From CAVQEG01 sp963711465 (GTDB lineage: Bacteria > Bacteroidota > Ignavibacteria > OLB7), in contig CAVQEG010000001.1 in assembly GCA_963711465.1 (NCBI GenBank), positions 3,038,001 through 3,102,000 of the forward strand: a stretch of 64,000 nucleotides of DNA. Reading direction: 5' to 3'. Below, piece by piece: positions 1-9,396 of this stretch (position 1 is its first letter; every line of letters begins with the position of its first letter). Position numbers and translations under genes: made by a program. The notes beneath the pieces were generated by a model. It worked only from the letters and a program-made list of their open reading frames with translations. It was not told where the DNA came from and searched no databases.

Positions 1-1
1 A

Positions 2-877
2 ATGCAAGAGTACCATGACGCAAAGAAACTCCTCTTCGACGGGCTGGACAGTGGTCGACCAGCCGTGGTCAACGTCGACGACCTACACGGGGGAGGAATG
101 GTTGGTGACTGTCACGGAACTGTATACCGATTTGGACGGGCTGACGTGGCAGATGCTCGAATCCGACAGGTACGGCTCGGCCCCGGCGGCTCTTCGTGGC
201 AGCTGATGCTCTCGACCCGGCTCGGTGGCGGTACGCTCGCGCTGGAGTCGCCGCTGCTCGGTGAGTTCAACGTCTACAACGTCACCGGCGCGGCCACACT
301 CGCACTCGCCGTCGGCGTTCCCCGCACCGTCATCGCCGAACGCGTCGCCTCGCTCCGGCCCGTCCCCGGCCGTATGGAGTCGATCCGCCTTCTCGGAGAT
401 GCCACCGCCGTCGTCGACTACGCACACACGCCGGATGCCCTCGAGAATCTGCTCGCCGCCTGCCGGCAACTGCTCACCGCTCAGGGCCGCATCATCCTGG
501 TCTTCGGATGCGGCGGAGATCGAGACCGGACCAAACGACCGCAGATGGGTGCCGTCGCCTCGCGCATGGCAGACCACGTGATCGTGACGTCCGATAACCC
601 CCGGAGCGAATTGCCCGATGCGATCATCGACGAAATCCTCGCCGGTATCGGTCCGGACTCCGCTGCCGACCGCATCGTCGAGCGCCGCGAGGCCATCGTC
701 GCGGCGCTCGAGTCCGCCCGCGATCACGATATCGTCGTCGTCGCCGGCAAGGGTCACGAGACCTACCAGATCGTCGGCGACGAACGGCGACACTTCGACG
801 ATCGCGAAGTGATCAACGCATGGGTCCGCCAGCAGTGGAACGAATCACGCAGACGGACCTCCGCACATGGCTCGTGA
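2..877 (+). CDS. murE: UDP-N-acetylmuramoyl-tripeptide synthetase MurE (5' end cut off)
   Basis: Cytoplasmic Mur ligase that adds the third residue to UDP-MurNAc-L-Ala-D-Glu in peptidoglycan synthesis. The window starts inside the gene: the visible 291 residues are the central and C-terminal parts, and the apparent Met at position 2 is internal (relatives have a similar 'EYHxAK.LF' segment well inside the protein). YAHTPDAL near residue 140 is the Mur ligase C-terminal domain motif. SDNPRSE near residue 198 contains DNPR, the family signature for meso-diaminopimelate rather than lysine, so the wall is predicted to be mDAP type. The stop overlaps the murF start by 11 bp, indicating one operon. 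Confidence 0.95.
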   Translation: MQEYHDAKKLLFDGLDSGRPAVVNVDDLHGGGMVGDCHGTVYRFGRADVADARIRQVRLGPGGSSWQLMLSTRLGGGTLALESPLLGEFNVYNVTGAATLALAVGVPRTVIAERVASLRPVPGRMESIRLLGDATAVVDYAHTPDALENLLAACRQLLTAQGRIILVFGCGGDRDRTKRPQMGAVASRMADHVIVTSDNPRSELPDAIIDEILAGIGPDSAADRIVERREAIVAALESARDHDIVVVAGKGHETYQIVGDERRHFDDREVINAWVRQQWNESRRRTSAHGS

Positions 878-2309
878 GACCGTCGGCGATCTGATCGCCA
901 CGCTCGATCCGGTGCGGTTCACCGGCGCGGCAGCAGCCCGCCGCCGTCGCGTCAGCGGATACTCGACCGACTCGCGTTCCTTGACAACCGGAGATGTCTT
1001 CGTCGCCCTTCGCGGCGAACGCTTCGACGGCCACGACTTCATCGCCCGGGTTGCTCCGCTCGCGTCCGCCGCTGTGGTCGATGTCCGCTGGGCCGATGCG
1101 CAGACGAGGTTCCCGGCGCTGCCGCTGGTCGTCGTCGACGATACGCTCGAGGCCTATGGCCGTATCGCAACCGCGCATCGAGAACGCTTCGATATCCCGG
1201 TCGTCGCCATCGCCGGCTCGAACGGCAAGACGACCACCAAGGATCTCGTCGCCCAGGTGCTCGCCACCCGATACCGCGTGCTGGCGACCGAGGGAAATCT
1301 CAACAACCTCATCGGCGTGCCCGCGACGATGCTGCGGATCGCGCCGGAACACGAGGTCGCCGTCATCGAGATCGGCACCAACATGCCGGGTGAAATCGCT
1401 CGGCTGTGCGATGTCCTCCGTCCGACCCACGGACTGATTACCAACATCGGCCGCGAGCATCTCGAACTGCTCGGGTCGATCGAGGGCGTCGCCGCAGAGG
1501 AGGGCTCGCTCTTCGGATTTCTGGCGCACACGGGCGGAACCGCATTCGTCAACGGAGACGATCCGCACCTCAGGACGCTCGCTCGACAGGTCCGCAGTCG
1601 AATCGTCTACGGCCGCCGCGGTCGAGTCGACGTCCGCGGAACGGTGCTCGGACTCGATGAGGCATGTCGTCCGAAGCTGCGAATTACCGATCGCAGGGGA
1701 ACCAAGGAGCGAACGACCGACACGCAATTGGGTACGCCCGGAATGCATACCGCATTCAATGCCCTCGCCGCAGCGACGGTCGGGCTCGGATTGAAGGTGC
1801 CGATCACGAAGGTCGCCCGCGCGCTCCGCGAATTCCGTCCTTTGAATTATCGGAGCGGCTACGGACGCCTCGCGTTCGAAACGCTGTCCAATGGCGTGCG
1901 ACTGCTCAACGATACCTACAACGCAAATCCCGAGTCGATGACGGTCGCGTTGGAAACGCTCGCGGCAATGCGACCTGGTAATGAAGGACGTCGCATCGCA
2001 GTGCTTGCCGATATGCGTGAACTGGGAATTCATTCCGCAAGAGAACATCGGTCGATCGGCCTGCGGATCGCCGAAGGAATCGGTGGCGTCGACGTCGCAT
2101 TGTTCTTCGGAACGGAGATGCGTCGCGCCTGCCGCGCACTGCAATCGAGCGACGCATGGAGTGGTTCGGCGAGGTATTTCCGCGACAGGGAAACACTCGC
2201 CGAGCATCTCAGACGCATCCTCCTTCCGACCGACGTGGTGCTGATAAAGGGATCGCGTGGACTGGAAATGGAGAAGGTGATCACGCAATTGAAGCAAGGT
2301 CCGCACTAG
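867..2309 (+). CDS. murF: UDP-N-acetylmuramoyl-tripeptide--D-alanyl-D-alanine ligase MurF
   Basis: Adds D-Ala-D-Ala to UDP-MurNAc-tripeptide, the last cytoplasmic step before the lipid-linked stage. The 480 residues fit the family. The N-terminal domain is followed by the ATP-binding loop GSNGKTTTKD near residue 117 and by the EGNLNN segment typical of MurF. The C-terminal domain has LLNDTYNANPESM, the MurF version of the Mur ligase C-terminal motif. The ATG lies inside the end of murE. A 77-bp gap separates it from mraY. Confidence 0.96.
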   Translation: MARETVGDLIATLDPVRFTGAAAARRRRVSGYSTDSRSLTTGDVFVALRGERFDGHDFIARVAPLASAAVVDVRWADAQTRFPALPLVVVDDTLEAYGRIATAHRERFDIPVVAIAGSNGKTTTKDLVAQVLATRYRVLATEGNLNNLIGVPATMLRIAPEHEVAVIEIGTNMPGEIARLCDVLRPTHGLITNIGREHLELLGSIEGVAAEEGSLFGFLAHTGGTAFVNGDDPHLRTLARQVRSRIVYGRRGRVDVRGTVLGLDEACRPKLRITDRRGTKERTTDTQLGTPGMHTAFNALAAATVGLGLKVPITKVARALREFRPLNYRSGYGRLAFETLSNGVRLLNDTYNANPESMTVALETLAAMRPGNEGRRIAVLADMRELGIHSAREHRSIGLRIAEGIGGVDVALFFGTEMRRACRALQSSDAWSGSARYFRDRETLAEHLRRILLPTDVVLIKGSRGLEMEKVITQLKQGPH

Positions 2310-2386
2310 CGATTTCCGGACACGGGAATTGGACCGCGACAACAGGGGGTGGAGAGTGAAACGAGAGGGGGTGGAGATTTGTAAGC

Positions 2387-3511
2387 ATGCTCTATTACCT
2401 GGCTCAATATCTCGAGAAGCTGTTTCAGCCGCCCGGGCTCGGGCTGTTCCGCTTCGTGACGTTTCGCGCTGCCGCGGCGGCGTTGACGGCGCTCGCGATG
2501 GCCTTCATTTTCGGTCCGAAGATCATCGAATGGCTGCGCGGAAAACAGATCGGAGAACAGGGAAAAAAGGAGGCGCCGGAGCGCCATATGTCGAAGGCGG
2601 GAACGCCGACGATGGGCGGGTTGATAATTCTGCTTTCCCTTGCCGTTCCCGTGTTGCTCTGGTGCGACATTACGAGCGCATTCGTGATTCTGGCGCTCTT
2701 CGTGACGCTTGCATTGGGAGCGGTCGGGTATCTGGACGACTATCTGAAAGTCGTCCGAAAGATGCCGAAGGGGCTCGTCGGGCGATACAAGATCGTCGGC
2801 CAGGTGGGCATCGGTCTGGTGCTCGGCGGGGCGATTTATTTCGTGCCGCAGTGGTTCGGTCCCGGCTTCGCGATTTACAACACGTACACGACCGTGCCGT
2901 TCGTGAAGAACGTGTTTTTCAACTTCGGCGTGCTGTACATCCCGATCGTGATTTTCATAATCACGGCGACGTCGAACGCGGTGAATCTGACCGACGGTCT
3001 GGACGGGCTGGCGATCGGAACGGTATCGATCGTGGCGCTGACGATGGCGGTAATCACGTACGTATCGGGCAATGCCGTTGCGGCGGATTACCTCAACATT
3101 CCGCACCTGCGCGGAGCCGACGAACTGACGATATACTGTGCGACGCTGGTGGGAGCCGGGCTTGGTTTCCTGTGGTACAACGCATATCCGGCGCAGGTGT
3201 TCATGGGCGACACCGGATCACTGGCGCTTGGCGGGGCGATCGGCGCGGTAATGATCCTGGTGAAGAAGGAATACATGATCCCGATACTGGGGGGAATATT
3301 CTTCGCTGAGTCTCTGTCGGTAGTGGCGCAGGTGGGCTGGTTCAAATTCACGAAGAAACGATACGGTGAGGGTCGGCGGCTCTTCAGAATGGCGCCGCTG
3401 CATCATCACTTCGAAATGACGGGATGGCCGGAAACGAAAATCGTCGTGCGGTTCTACATCATCGCGATCCTGCTCGCGATACTGGGGCTGACGACGCTGA
3501 AGATCCGGTAG
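2387..3511 (+). CDS. mraY: Phospho-N-acetylmuramoyl-pentapeptide transferase MraY
   Basis: Integral membrane enzyme that transfers phospho-MurNAc-pentapeptide to undecaprenyl phosphate, forming lipid I. At 374 residues it is of normal length with about ten hydrophobic segments. Diagnostic motifs are the cytoplasmic loop HMSKAGTPTMGG near residue 67, the Mg2+-binding NLTDGLDGL near residue 204, and the late loop MAPLHHHFEMTGWPE. It sits between murF and murD in the usual dcw order. The start is the ATG at 2387, preceded by a purine-rich stretch. Confidence 0.97.
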   Translation: MLYYLAQYLEKLFQPPGLGLFRFVTFRAAAAALTALAMAFIFGPKIIEWLRGKQIGEQGKKEAPERHMSKAGTPTMGGLIILLSLAVPVLLWCDITSAFVILALFVTLALGAVGYLDDYLKVVRKMPKGLVGRYKIVGQVGIGLVLGGAIYFVPQWFGPGFAIYNTYTTVPFVKNVFFNFGVLYIPIVIFIITATSNAVNLTDGLDGLAIGTVSIVALTMAVITYVSGNAVAADYLNIPHLRGADELTIYCATLVGAGLGFLWYNAYPAQVFMGDTGSLALGGAIGAVMILVKKEYMIPILGGIFFAESLSVVAQVGWFKFTKKRYGEGRRLFRMAPLHHHFEMTGWPETKIVVRFYIIAILLAILGLTTLKIR

Positions 3512-3521
3512 GGAGGAACGG

Positions 3522-4970
3522 GTGGCAATGACGGAACGGAAACACGGACGAACAATGATGGGGGGCTCGTACACGATACTGGGAGCGGCACGGAGCGGAC
3601 TGGCGGCGGCGCGGCTGCTGCGGCGCGAGGGTGCGCGGGTATTCGTGTCCGACGCGGGCGCGCATCGGGAGGACGTTGCACGGACGCTCGAGCGGATCGG
3701 ATGTGAATTCGAATTCGGAGGGCACACCGACCGCGTGCTCGAGCAGGAGGTGATCGTACTGTCGCCCGGAGTCCCCGATACGATCGACGTGGTGCGACGC
3801 GCGATCGCGGCGGGACTGCCGGTGCTGAGCGAAATCGAAGTGGCGGCGCGGCGGTTCCCGGGCAGGATCGCGGCGATCACCGGCACGAACGGAAAGACGA
3901 CGACGACGGAGCTGGCCGGCTTCATCCTGCGGCGCGCGGGTGTCCCCACGTTCGTCGCGGGCAACGTCGGGCTCGCCTTCAGCGAGATCGTACCCGAGGC
4001 CGATGAGCACAGTGTGGTAGTGCTCGAGGTCAGCTCCTTTCAACTGGAGCACATCGAGACGTTCCGTCCCGACGTCGCGGTGCTGCTCAACATCACGCCC
4101 GATCACATGGATCGCTACGAGAGCTTCGGGCACTACGTGGCGGCGAAGTTCCGGATCGCGATGAACCAGCGTCCCGAGGACGTGCTGGTCTACAACGACG
4201 ACGATCCGGAGGTACGACGGCTTCCGGAGCAGGCGGCATCGACGCCGCTTGCATTCAGCATCGAACACGAGGTGGACGCCGGCGCGTTCGTTCGCGACGG
4301 CGTCCTTCAGACACGGTTGCCGAAGACCCTCATCGGAGGGCAGGGCAACTCGAACGCATCGATCATCGAGGAGCGCATGCAGATCGATCAGATCCGGATC
4401 CGGGGTCCGCACAATCTCTACAATGCGATGGCGGCGGCACTGCTGGCGCGCTGTTTCGGCGTCGGGGATGCCGCGGTACTCGACGCCCTGCGCGAGTTCC
4501 CCGGCGTCGCACATCGGCTCGAGCCGATCCGGGAAATCGACGGCATCCGGTGGATCAACGACTCGAAGGCGACGAACGTGAACGCGTTGTGGTACGCGCT
4601 CAACAGCTTCGAGGAGCCGATCGTGCTGATCGCCGGCGGGCGCTCGAAGAACAACGACTACGGCTCGGTACTCGACGTCGTCGAGCAGAAGGTGCGGGCG
4701 ATGGTGGTCCTCGGCGAGGCGGCCGAGGAGATGCAGCGCGCATTCGCCGGACGGACCGACGTACGCGCAGCCGGAAGGAGTCTCCAGGAGGCGGTGGCGA
4801 TCGCCCGGGCGATCGCACGAACGGGCGACGTGGTGCTGCTCTCACCGGCCTGCGCGAGCTTCGACATGTTCGACAACTACGAACATCGCGGCGAGACGTT
4901 CCGCCATCTGGTGGAAGCGCTGCAGCCGCGAACGATTGGTGATCCGATGGAGGTGGACCGGGCGCGATGA
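3522..4970 (+). CDS. murD: UDP-N-acetylmuramoylalanine--D-glutamate ligase MurD
   Basis: Adds D-glutamate to UDP-MurNAc-L-Ala in the cytoplasm. The 482-residue protein has an N-terminal Rossmann segment (TILGAARSGLAAARLL), the ATP loop ITGTNGKTTTTEL near residue 122, and the central NITPDHMDRY motif. Near residue 345 it has NDSKATN, the MurD form of the C-terminal signature. A GGAGG at 3512-3516 lies 5 nt before the GTG at 3522, which decides that start; an ATG at 3528 is the alternative. The stop overlaps the ftsW ATG by 4 bp (ATGA), suggesting coupled translation. Confidence 0.96.
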   Translation: MAMTERKHGRTMMGGSYTILGAARSGLAAARLLRREGARVFVSDAGAHREDVARTLERIGCEFEFGGHTDRVLEQEVIVLSPGVPDTIDVVRRAIAAGLPVLSEIEVAARRFPGRIAAITGTNGKTTTTELAGFILRRAGVPTFVAGNVGLAFSEIVPEADEHSVVVLEVSSFQLEHIETFRPDVAVLLNITPDHMDRYESFGHYVAAKFRIAMNQRPEDVLVYNDDDPEVRRLPEQAASTPLAFSIEHEVDAGAFVRDGVLQTRLPKTLIGGQGNSNASIIEERMQIDQIRIRGPHNLYNAMAAALLARCFGVGDAAVLDALREFPGVAHRLEPIREIDGIRWINDSKATNVNALWYALNSFEEPIVLIAGGRSKNNDYGSVLDVVEQKVRAMVVLGEAAEEMQRAFAGRTDVRAAGRSLQEAVAIARAIARTGDVVLLSPACASFDMFDNYEHRGETFRHLVEALQPRTIGDPMEVDRAR

Positions 4971-6142
4971 GCGAACAGCTGACGATACCGTACCCGGGCC
5001 GCGCGAAGCGGGGGCACAGCGACTGGTACATCCTGCTCGCCGTGCTCGGTATGCTCTTCTTCTCCCTTGCCTTCGTCTACTCCGCCTCGGCCGGACTGGC
5101 CGACTGGAAGACAGGATCGACCGACACGTTCTTCTGGAGCCACGCGATGCGCGTGCTCGGCGGCGTGGCGGTGATGCTGGTCTTCTCGCGGGTCGACTAC
5201 CACTGGCTGGAGAAGTTCTCCAAGCCGATGCTGGTCATCGCAGTCGGACTGCTGCTTCTGGTGCTGGTGGAGGGAACGATGCGCAACGGCGCCACCCGGT
5301 GGATCGATTTCGGCGTCGTCTCCTTCCAGCCGTCGGAGCTCGCGAAGTTCGCGCTGGTGGCGCACCTGGCGGTGATGCTTGCCGACAAGCGTGCGTACCT
5401 CTCGGACTTCCGGCGCGCGTTCCTGCCGATGATGTTCTGGGTGGCGATGGTGTGCGGACTGGTGGCGCTGCAGCCCAACTTCTCGACGGCCTCGACGATT
5501 TTCGCGATCGCTCTGGCAGTGATGCTGATCGGGCGAGCGAACCTGATGCATCTGATGGGTGTGCTCCTCGTCGGCGGCAGTGCAGCGGCGGCCTATGCGG
5601 TGTCGGCCAGCTATCGAATGGAGCGTGTGGCCGACTACCTGAGCGCGATCGGCGGATCGACCGAACGTCTGCGAGACGTCAACTACCAGCTCCACCAGGG
5701 ATTGCTCGCCTTCGGATCGGGCGGTCTGCTCGGCGTCGGCGCCGGACAGTCGCACCAGCGGTTCTTCGTCCCGGAGCCCTTCGGCGACTTCATCTTCTCG
5801 ATCATCGGTGAGGAATACGGGTTCATCGGCACGGTGCTGCTGCTGTCGGTATTCGGTCTGATCATCTACCGCGGTCTGCTGATCGCGCGACAGGCGAAGG
5901 ACGATCTGGGGAGGAATCTGGCGGCGGGAGTGACGGTGACGCTGGGCGCATACGCGATCATCAACGCCGGTGTAACGACGGGACTGCTGCCGACGACCGG
6001 GCTGCCGATGCCGTTCATCAGTTACGGAGGCACGGCCGTGCTCTTCAGCGCGGCGGCGGTGGGAATCCTGCTGAACATCTCGCAGCAGGCGAATGTGATG
6101 CCGCAGGAGTCGGAACGCAGAGCGCCGGAGGTGCATGCGTGA
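4967..6142 (+). CDS. ftsW: Septal peptidoglycan polymerase FtsW (SEDS family)
   Basis: SEDS-family glycosyltransferase that polymerises lipid II at the division site with its partner class B PBP. The 391-residue protein has about ten transmembrane helices. Family motifs include GATRWIDFGVVSFQPSELAK near residue 104 and, late in the protein, TGLPMPFISYGGTAVL. The position between murD and murG argues for FtsW rather than RodA. It overlaps murD by 4 bp at its start and murG by 4 bp at its end. Confidence 0.94.
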   Translation: MSEQLTIPYPGRAKRGHSDWYILLAVLGMLFFSLAFVYSASAGLADWKTGSTDTFFWSHAMRVLGGVAVMLVFSRVDYHWLEKFSKPMLVIAVGLLLLVLVEGTMRNGATRWIDFGVVSFQPSELAKFALVAHLAVMLADKRAYLSDFRRAFLPMMFWVAMVCGLVALQPNFSTASTIFAIALAVMLIGRANLMHLMGVLLVGGSAAAAYAVSASYRMERVADYLSAIGGSTERLRDVNYQLHQGLLAFGSGGLLGVGAGQSHQRFFVPEPFGDFIFSIIGEEYGFIGTVLLLSVFGLIIYRGLLIARQAKDDLGRNLAAGVTVTLGAYAIINAGVTTGLLPTTGLPMPFISYGGTAVLFSAAAVGILLNISQQANVMPQESERRAPEVHA

Positions 6143-7227
6143 AGCCACGACTGCTCTTCGCCGCCGGCGGCACCGGAGGACACCTCTTCCCCGCCATCGC
6201 AGTTGCCGATCGAGTCCGTACGCTGCATCCGGACGCCTTGATCGAGTTCATCGGCACGCGCGGCCGACTCGAGGAAACGGCGGTACCGCGTGCCGGGTAT
6301 CGACTCAACTATCTCTGGATCAGCGGTCTGCAGCGGACGATGTCGCTGGAGACGGCGTTGCTGCCGGCGAAGATGTTCGTGTCGATGCTGCAAGCGTGGC
6401 GCATCGTCTCACGGGTGCGGCCGCATGCGATCGTCTGTGCCGGCGCATACATCAGCTATCCGATCGGACGCATCGCGGCCATGCGGAAGGTGCCGCTGGT
6501 ACTGATGGAGTCGAATGCCTACCCGGGCCTGGTGACGCGGAAGCTCGCGCCGAAGGCACAGCAGATCCATGTGGCGTTCAGCGAGACGGTCGAACGGCTT
6601 CGTACCGTCGCCGCGCCGACGACACAGATTCATCTCAGCGGCAATCCGGTTCGCTCGGTCTTTGCCGAGGAACACGACCGAGCCGAGGCGAGGCGGCATT
6701 TCGGTCTCGATCCGGAGCGACCGACGCTGTTCGCCTTTGGCGGCAGTCTCGGAGCGCGATCGATCAACCACGCGCTCGACCGCATCGCCGACGCGCTTGT
6801 GGCCGACGGCGTGCAGATCATCTGGCAGACCGGCTCGAGTTACGAGGGTGCAGAGCGACGCGACGGGCAGCTGTACCGATCGACGTTCATCCACGAGATG
6901 CCGCTCGGCTACGCGGCGGCCGATCTGATCCTTGCCAGAGCGGGTGCGACAACGGTGGCGGAGCTGGCGGCGGTCGGTCGGCCTTCGATTCTCGTTCCCC
7001 TGCCGATCGAAACCGTCCATCAGCGGGAGAACGCGGAGGCGATGCGCAACGCGGATGCGGCGGAGATCCTCTACGACGACGACATCGACCGGCGGCTCTA
7101 CCCGGTGCTGACGCGACTGCTCGGTGATCGGCAGAGACTCGAGGCGATGGGCGAGGCGGCAAGGGCGGTCGGAGTCAGGGATGCGGACGATCGCATCGCG
7201 CGACGAATACTCGAATACGTGCATTGA
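6139..7227 (+). CDS. murG: UDP-GlcNAc--undecaprenyl-pyrophosphoryl-MurNAc-pentapeptide GlcNAc transferase MurG
   Basis: Peripheral membrane GT28 glycosyltransferase that converts lipid I to lipid II. The 362 residues begin with LLFAAGGTGGHLFPA, the G-loop typical of MurG, and the second domain has FAFGGSLGARSIN and the UDP-GlcNAc-binding RAGATTVAELAAVGRP region. The GTG start at 6139 overlaps the ftsW stop (GTGA), so it belongs to the same operon. Confidence 0.96.
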   Translation: MKPRLLFAAGGTGGHLFPAIAVADRVRTLHPDALIEFIGTRGRLEETAVPRAGYRLNYLWISGLQRTMSLETALLPAKMFVSMLQAWRIVSRVRPHAIVCAGAYISYPIGRIAAMRKVPLVLMESNAYPGLVTRKLAPKAQQIHVAFSETVERLRTVAAPTTQIHLSGNPVRSVFAEEHDRAEARRHFGLDPERPTLFAFGGSLGARSINHALDRIADALVADGVQIIWQTGSSYEGAERRDGQLYRSTFIHEMPLGYAAADLILARAGATTVAELAAVGRPSILVPLPIETVHQRENAEAMRNADAAEILYDDDIDRRLYPVLTRLLGDRQRLEAMGEAARAVGVRDADDRIARRILEYVH

Positions 7228-7242
7228 AAATTCAAACCGGTA

Positions 7243-7743
7243 GTGGCTGAGGAGACATTCACATATCGGCTCGACCTGTACTACCTGGCCACGATCGTGT
7301 ACGTGCTCACCTTCGTGGTGTACGTCGCGATTCGCGGTTCGCTCACGGGCGGACGCTTCGAGGTCGCGTTGAGCGATCCGATCGTCTATGTGCTCGGCAT
7401 TACGTCGCTGGTCTCGCTGGTGGCGTTGCTGACAGCGGCTATCCTGCGGCGGCGTGTGATCATCGGCGACCACGAACTGGTGTTCCAGACGCGGTTCAAG
7501 CGCCGCGTCTTCAGTGCGGAGGACATCGAGTCGATCGCCTTCGGTCCGCTGCGCCGGGTACGTTCGCGGCGTGACCGACCGGACACCGACGCGCGACTGA
7601 AGCTGCGGACGCGGCGTCGGAGGATGCGACTCTATGCCGGCAGTTTCGAGCACAGCACGCGACTGATGCGCGCGCTCGCGCGCTGGGCCGAAGCCAACCA
7701 CGTGGTCGTACGACGGCGACGTCCGGAGGCGTCGCGTCGCTAG
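7243..7743 (+). CDS. Unrecognised membrane protein inside the dcw cluster
   Basis: I do not recognise this 166-residue protein. It has two strong hydrophobic segments (about residues 14-32 and 46-66) joined by a short loop, then a soluble tail of about 100 residues. The tail begins RRRVIIGDHELVFQT and is very arginine-rich near its end (RRVRSRRDR, RTRRRRMR, RRRRPEASRR). The pattern of a helical hairpin followed by a beta-rich basic domain resembles bacterial PH-like membrane proteins (inference only). The GTG start is 15 bp after murG and in the same direction, so it is probably co-transcribed. It separates murG from murC, which are often adjacent. Confidence 0.7.
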   Translation: MAEETFTYRLDLYYLATIVYVLTFVVYVAIRGSLTGGRFEVALSDPIVYVLGITSLVSLVALLTAAILRRRVIIGDHELVFQTRFKRRVFSAEDIESIAFGPLRRVRSRRDRPDTDARLKLRTRRRRMRLYAGSFEHSTRLMRALARWAEANHVVVRRRRPEASRR

Positions 7744-8016
7744 CCGCCCGGTGCGGACGTCGCGGCCCTCGTAGTGGAGGCGGCAGTTGTCCAGGAGGCG
7801 GCTGCAGCAATGGCGGTTGGCAGTTGTAGAGGAGGGTACGAGGCAGTGCACCGGTGGCGGGCAATGCACGGCAGCGGACGACTTCAGACGGTAGCGACCG
7901 CGGGAGAGCCCTTGGCGGCCTCGGCGGAAACTCGCGCGGCGATGACAGTGACACAAGACGAGTCCAGGCACAAACGAGACTGACTCCACGAGCCCTTGGC
8001 GCTCCTGGCGATCCCA

Positions 8017-9396
8017 ATGTTCAGAGGCATCAATACAGTTCACTTCGTCGGTATCGGCGGCATCGGCATGTCGGGACTCGCGGAGATCCTGCTCGATCAG
8101 GGCTTCACCGTCACCGGCAGCGATATGTCGATCGGCGAGACGACCGAACGGCTCGAGTCGCTCGGTGCCCGCGTCTACCGTGGACACGATGCGGCCAACG
8201 TCGTCGATGCCGAGGTGGTCGTCTACTCCAGTGCCGTCGATCCGAACGAGAACGCCGAGACGCTCGAAGCCGTTCGACGGCGCATCCCGATCATCCGACG
8301 CGCTGAAATGCTTGCCGAGATCACCCGGATGAAGTACGCCATCGGCGTCGCCGGTACCCACGGCAAGACGACGACCACGTCGATGATCGGCCTGGTGCTC
8401 ATGGAGGGCGGACTCGATCCGACCGTCATCGTCGGCGGCAAACTCTCCGGACTCGGCGGTACCAACGCCCGGCTCGGACATGGCGAGTGGACCGTCGTCG
8501 AAGCCGACGAATTCGATCGCTCGTTCCTCACACTCTCCCCGACGATCGCGGTGGTGACCAACCTCGAACGCGAGCACCTCGATATCTATTCGAGTCTCGA
8601 CGACATCAAGCGCGCGTTCATTGAATTCGCCAACAAGGTTCCCTTCTACGGGTTCGTCGCGCTCTGTCTCGACGAGCCGACGCTGATCGACATTCTGCCG
8701 AGTCTCAAGCGCCGCGTGGTCAGCTATGGATCGACGCCGCAGTGCGATGTGCGTGCGGTGGACATGCGCTTCGAGCAGGGACGGAGCCGATTCGTCGTCG
8801 AGCGCAACGGCATGACGCTTGGCGAAGTGACGGTCGGCGCACCGGGCGAGCACAACGTGAAGAACGCGCTGGCGGCGATCGCCGTCGCCCTCGAGGTCGG
8901 CGTTCCCTTCGACGACATCGTCGCCGCCCTCTCGAAGTTCACCGGCGTCTACCGCCGGTTCGAGGTCAAGGGTGAAGAGGCGGGAGTGATGGTGATCGAC
9001 GACTACGCGCACCATCCGACTGAAGTGCGTGCGACGCTGCAGGCAATTCGCAGCGGGTGGAACCGACGCGTCGTCGCCGTCTTCCAGCCGCACACCTACA
9101 CGCGGACGCGCGACTTCCATGAGGAATTCGGCAAGTCGTTCTACAACGCCGACGTGGTGGTGATCGCCGACGTCTACGCCGCGCGCGAGCGCCCGATCCA
9201 GGGCATCGACGGCGGACTTCTCGCCCGCAGCGCCTCGGAGTTCGGTCATCGCCATGTGCACTACGTCGCCGATCGCGATCGGCTCGCCGACGAGGTCTAC
9301 GAGCTGCTCGAACCCGACGACATCCTGGTGACGATGGGCGCCGGGGATGTCTGGCAGATCGGGGGAACCATTCTGGAGAAGCTGAAGAGCCGATGA
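8017..9396 (+). CDS. murC: UDP-N-acetylmuramate--L-alanine ligase MurC
   Basis: Adds L-alanine to UDP-MurNAc, the first amino acid of the stem peptide. From the ATG at 8017 the protein is 459 residues and begins MFRGINTVHFVGIGGIGMSG, the normal MurC N-terminus. A TTG at 7996 would add seven residues and is less likely. The ATP loop GVAGTHGKTTTTSMI is near residue 108 and VIDDYAHHPTEV near residue 327 is the MurC C-terminal signature. The stop overlaps the murB ATG by 4 bp. About 270 bp of non-coding, G-rich repetitive DNA precede it. Confidence 0.96.
   Translation: MFRGINTVHFVGIGGIGMSGLAEILLDQGFTVTGSDMSIGETTERLESLGARVYRGHDAANVVDAEVVVYSSAVDPNENAETLEAVRRRIPIIRRAEMLAEITRMKYAIGVAGTHGKTTTTSMIGLVLMEGGLDPTVIVGGKLSGLGGTNARLGHGEWTVVEADEFDRSFLTLSPTIAVVTNLEREHLDIYSSLDDIKRAFIEFANKVPFYGFVALCLDEPTLIDILPSLKRRVVSYGSTPQCDVRAVDMRFEQGRSRFVVERNGMTLGEVTVGAPGEHNVKNALAAIAVALEVGVPFDDIVAALSKFTGVYRRFEVKGEEAGVMVIDDYAHHPTEVRATLQAIRSGWNRRVVAVFQPHTYTRTRDFHEEFGKSFYNADVVVIADVYAARERPIQGIDGGLLARSASEFGHRHVHYVADRDRLADEVYELLEPDDILVTMGAGDVWQIGGTILEKLKSR

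Noticed and set aside
6409..9261. 950-residue minus-strand open frame over murG-murC
   Set aside because: It lies antisense to clearly identified murG and murC, is His/Arg/Asp-rich low-complexity sequence, and arises from GC-rich codon use.
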